The notes beneath the pieces are model-generated. The model made no database searches, had not been told where the DNA came from, and saw only the letters and a program-made list of their open reading frames with translations. This document shows positions 61,940 through 64,000 of a DNA stretch of 64,000 nucleotides, piece by piece; positions within the stretch are counted from its first letter, which is position 1; each line of letters begins with the position of its first letter. Made by a program: the position numbers and the translations under genes. This DNA is from Mesotaenium endlicherianum (Eukaryota; Streptophyta; Zygnematophyceae; Zygnematales; Mesotaeniaceae): positions 150,150 through 214,149 of the forward strand of contig WELA01001485.1 in NCBI GenBank assembly GCA_009602735.1, in the 5' to 3' direction.

Positions 61940-62209
61940 ATGAACAAAGCTGAATTGATCGCCCAGATTGCTGAAGATGCTGGCGTTACTAAGACCCAGG
62001 CAAATGCTGCCCTGGATTCTTTTGTTGACACAGTAACCAAAGCGCTGAAAAAAGGCGACAAAGTTACCCTGGTTGGTTTTGGTACTTTCTCTGTATCTAA
62101 GCGTGCTGCTCGTACAGGTCGTAACCCTCAGACTGGCGAAACGATCAAGATCAAGGCTAAAAAAGTTGCCCGCTTCAAAGCTGGTAAAGAATTAAGCGCT
62201 AAGATCTAA
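61940..62209 (+). CDS. hup: DNA-binding protein HU
   Basis: 89 aa, histone-like HU/IHF family: [20 protein letters not shown] at the N-terminus, [20 protein letters not shown] arm region containing the intercalating Pro, and [10 protein letters not shown]-type end ([13 protein letters not shown]). Dimeric nucleoid protein. Strong promoter and clean terminator make it a single transcription unit. Confidence 0.96.
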   Translation: MNKAELIAQIAEDAGVTKTQANAALDSFVDTVTKALKKGDKVTLVGFGTFSVSKRAARTGRNPQTGETIKIKAKKVARFKAGKELSAKI

Positions 62210-62232
62210 CTGAAAGCTCTTCAAAAGAATTG

Positions 62233-62255
62233 AACCCCGCATTAGCGGGGTTTTT
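62233..62255 (+). terminator. Intrinsic terminator after HU
   Basis: Perfect 8-bp stem AACCCCGC/GCGGGGTT with loop ATTA and T tract to 62255, 24 nt after the HU stop. Confidence 0.92.
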
Positions 62256-62256
62256 C

Positions 62257-62264
62257 TATTTTTG
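62257..62264 (+). promoter_or_regulatory. -7 promoter element of THX gene
   Basis: TATTTTTG, exact consensus, directly after the HU terminator and 34 nt before the THX ATG. Confidence 0.55.
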
Positions 62265-62298
62265 CAATTCATTTATTTTCAAAACCAAAAACAATACC

Positions 62299-62412
62299 AT
62301 GGGTAGAGGTGATAAAAAGACCGCAAAAGGTAAAAGATTTCAGGGCTCTTTTGGAAAAACGCGTCCTGCCAAGCCGAATAAGAGTAAGAAGCCTGCTGTA
62401 AAAGCTTCTTAA
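62299..62412 (+). CDS. 30S ribosomal protein THX
   Basis: 37 aa from the ATG at 62299: MGRGDKKTAKGKRFQGSFGK and a basic Lys/Ala/Pro tail. MGRGDKKTxKGK is the THX signature; the peptide sits in a cavity of the 30S head. An in-frame start at 62230 would run through the HU terminator and promoter and is rejected. One of the smallest real genes in the window. Confidence 0.9.
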   Translation: MGRGDKKTAKGKRFQGSFGKTRPAKPNKSKKPAVKAS

Positions 62413-62419
62413 ACATTCC

Positions 62420-62537
62420 ATCGTCATCCCGAGCAACATCACCCTGAGCGAGCGCAGCGAGTCGAAGGGGCAGCCGAGGGACCTCATGAAGTCTTCAGCA
62501 GGTCCCTCGACTCGCTGCGCTCGCTCGGGATGACGAT
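62420..62537. repeat. REP/BIME-like palindromic element
   Basis: Lies between convergent THX and aminotransferase genes. Outer arms ATCGTCATCCCGAGC (62420-62434) and their exact complement (62523-62537); inner 20-bp arms 62446-62465 and 62507-62526, perfectly complementary; innermost 10-bp arms 62475-62484 and 62500-62509. Outer and inner arms share 62523-62526, so foldings compete. The CATCCCGAGC...GCGCAGCGAGTCGA wording is that of repetitive extragenic palindromes. It may also stop transcription from either side. Confidence 0.85.
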
Positions 62538-62548
62538 ATAATGGTACA

Positions 62549-63844
62549 TCAGCGATTCTTCGTTGCTATTGTTTCTATTGCCTGAACCAATCTGTCCAGG
62601 TCATCTATCTTCGTATATACATGCGGCGTAACGCGTACGCAACTGATGTTTTCCCACACAATACCAACGGTATGTATCTTATAGCGGTTGAATAAAGCGT
62701 TGTCGAGCTCTGCCGGTGTCATACCTTCAATGCTTACGCCCGTTATGGCGCAGGAATATTCCGGTTTCAAAGATGTATGCAGTTTTACACGCGGAATGGA
62801 TTTTACCTTCCCGGCCCAATAATTTTTGAGATAGCGAATGCGTTCTTCTTTCCGTTTACTCCCGATGGCTGTATGAAAATTGATCGCTTCGCCTATTCCC
62901 TGCTCTATCGGAAAGCTACGGGTACCAAGGGTTTCAAATTTGCGGATGTCGTCGCTGTGCGGTTTATCGTTACAAAGTAGCGGCCATATCTTGCCAATTT
63001 TATCTTGTTTGATCCATAACATGCCGCTGCCAATGGGTGCGCTTAAGAATTTGTGCAGACTGGTTCCGAAATAATCGCATTCCAGATCCGGGATCTTGAA
63101 ATCAAGCAGTCCGAATGAATGCGCCCCATCCACAATCACTTCCAGGTTGTGCCGGTGCGCCATCTGGCAAATCTTTTTCACGGGCATGATCTGTCCCACC
63201 CAATTGATGATATGGGTAACATGCAATATCCGGGTTTTAGGTGTGATGGCTTTTTCATAAGCGCTTACAATCGCCTCATCATCTTCTATGGGAAAATCGA
63301 AACTGATCTGCGTATACTGTAATCCGTCACGCATGGCACGCTGCTTCCAGGCCTGTATCATGTTCGGATAATCCTGTTTGGTACCGATCACTTCATCGCC
63401 CGCTTTGAGTTCCAGTCCATAGATAACTGTATTCAGCGATTCGGTGGCATTCCTGTTCACCGCTATTTCTTCGGGCAGGCAGCCGGCCAGTGTTGCCAGC
63501 TTCTGGCGCAGCGGCTCCCTTCCCTGGTCCAGTATCCGCCACATATAATAAGAGGGCCCTTCATTGGATAAACGATTGAAGCGTTCCACCGCTTCCTGTA
63601 CCACACGCGGAGCGGGACTTACTCCGCCATTGTTGAGGTTCACCAGGTTGGGGTTTACAGTGAATGACTGTTGTATCACTGACCAGTAGTCCTCATCAGC
63701 AGCCACAGTTTCTGGACTGAATCCTGCTACTTTTTGTGCAGCCTGCTTCCATTCTGCTGCATGCAACTGGTTAAAAAGACTGTTGGCAGAGAACGCTCCC
63801 GCCAGCAGGCCAAGCTGTCTGATGAATTTCCTGCGCTGGTTCAT
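62549..63844 (-). CDS. Tat-exported class V aminotransferase-fold protein
   Basis: 431 aa from the ATG at 63842-63844 (MNQRRKFIRQLGLLAGAFSA); an ATG two codons earlier is equally possible. Twin-arginine signal RRKFI then a PLP enzyme of the class V/isopenicillin-N-epimerase-like group: NRNATESLNTVIYG, VDGAHSFGLLDFKI, and the Schiff-base lysine in TSLHKFLSAPIG. Cofactor-loaded export through Tat is typical. Substrate unknown. TAACTTTC upstream is a near-consensus -7 element. Confidence 0.88.
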   Translation of the reverse strand: MNQRRKFIRQLGLLAGAFSANSLFNQLHAAEWKQAAQKVAGFSPETVAADEDYWSVIQQSFTVNPNLVNLNNGGVSPAPRVVQEAVERFNRLSNEGPSYYMWRILDQGREPLRQKLATLAGCLPEEIAVNRNATESLNTVIYGLELKAGDEVIGTKQDYPNMIQAWKQRAMRDGLQYTQISFDFPIEDDEAIVSAYEKAITPKTRILHVTHIINWVGQIMPVKKICQMAHRHNLEVIVDGAHSFGLLDFKIPDLECDYFGTSLHKFLSAPIGSGMLWIKQDKIGKIWPLLCNDKPHSDDIRKFETLGTRSFPIEQGIGEAINFHTAIGSKRKEERIRYLKNYWAGKVKSIPRVKLHTSLKPEYSCAITGVSIEGMTPAELDNALFNRYKIHTVGIVWENISCVRVTPHVYTKIDDLDRLVQAIETIATKNR

Positions 63845-63898
63845 ACCCATGAAGTTTAGTGAGAAAGTTAGCAAAAAAACGGCGTACGCCAATTTGTG

Positions 63899-63906
63899 TA
63901 TCTTTG
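63899..63906 (+). promoter_or_regulatory. -7 promoter element for a gene beyond the right edge
   Basis: TATCTTTG on the plus strand, exact consensus, divergent from the aminotransferase gene. The 94 bp up to the window end hold no complete ORF; an ATG at 63995 is the only late candidate start. Confidence 0.4.
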
Positions 63907-64000
63907 TATCAGAATACAGTTTTTATCATTAACGTTTCGTCTTAATTAGAACATTTTCAACTGGTTATCATTTTGCTCTTTGAAATTTTGTAGTATGGGT

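Noticed and set aside
1-64000. CRISPR arrays, tRNA/rRNA genes, prophage or insertion sequences
   Set aside because: No regularly spaced repeats, cloverleaf-like CCA-ended units, transposase motifs or phage structural genes were seen; the holin-like protein is a housekeeping family member without phage context.

Overview
The window looks like a chromosomal segment of a Bacteroidota bacterium, most likely family Chitinophagaceae (Chitinophaga/Niastella-like). The reasons are the TAnnTTTG-type promoter elements, the N-acyl-ornithine carbamoyltransferase arginine cluster, the OMP_b-brl_3, BBP2 and DUF5777 barrels, the small ribosomal protein THX, the futalosine menaquinone gene mqnC and the split MetH. 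About 57 protein genes are supported. I see no rRNA, tRNA, CRISPR, prophage or insertion sequence.

Layout. 1-4.7 kb (minus): arginine operon GNAT-argG-argC-argD-argF' (argF' runs off the left edge). 5-8 kb: large outer-membrane barrel receptor. 8.2-12.4 kb: YHS lipoprotein and a SWIM/SNF2 helicase. 12.5-15.5 kb: comB, a short SSB, gcvT and a small lipoprotein. 15.6-18.5 kb: PspC-domain membrane protein, PadR regulator and a 63-residue protein behind a palindromic operator. 18.7-23.2 kb: LMW phosphatase/ArsC, holin-like protein, a catalytic/non-catalytic M16 peptidase pair and an aspartyl protease with PDZ. 23.3-27 kb: mqnC, then an ECF sigma / anti-sigma / barrel trio. 27-33.9 kb: serS, gcvH, VanZ, GH25, a radical SAM/SPASM protein, MarR and a GH10-like protein.

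33.9-47.5 kb is a potassium island: an NtrC-type response regulator, an intervening hydrolase of lower G+C, then (27-residue small membrane protein)-kdpF-kdpA-kdpB-kdpC-BBP2 porin-KdpD sensor half-histidine kinase, with the low-affinity Kup transporter abutting tail to tail. A GG-N10-GC sigma-54 promoter lies directly before the first small ORF, and two 13-bp direct repeats sit 100-135 bp upstream of it. This implies that kdp is sigma-54/enhancer controlled, with the NtrC-type protein standing in for KdpE.

47.7-54.9 kb: UvrD-like helicase fused to a PD-(D/E)XK nuclease, an Ig-like lipoprotein, recR, and an OB-fold/YceI/DUF5777 cassette. 55.1-58.9 kb: split cobalamin methionine synthase behind a leader with two mutually exclusive long pairings (candidate riboswitch or attenuator). 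58.9-64 kb: barrel protein, LOG protein, exonuclease III, DUF4286, HU, THX, a REP-like palindrome and a Tat-type class V aminotransferase.

The most noteworthy signals are the sigma-54 Kdp island with its unannotated small protein, the metH leader, a set of genes whose -7 element lies only 4-6 nt before the start codon (apparently leaderless), a candidate small RNA at 29.5-29.66 kb, and the PadR-type operator. All functional calls come from reading motifs by eye; no database search was run.
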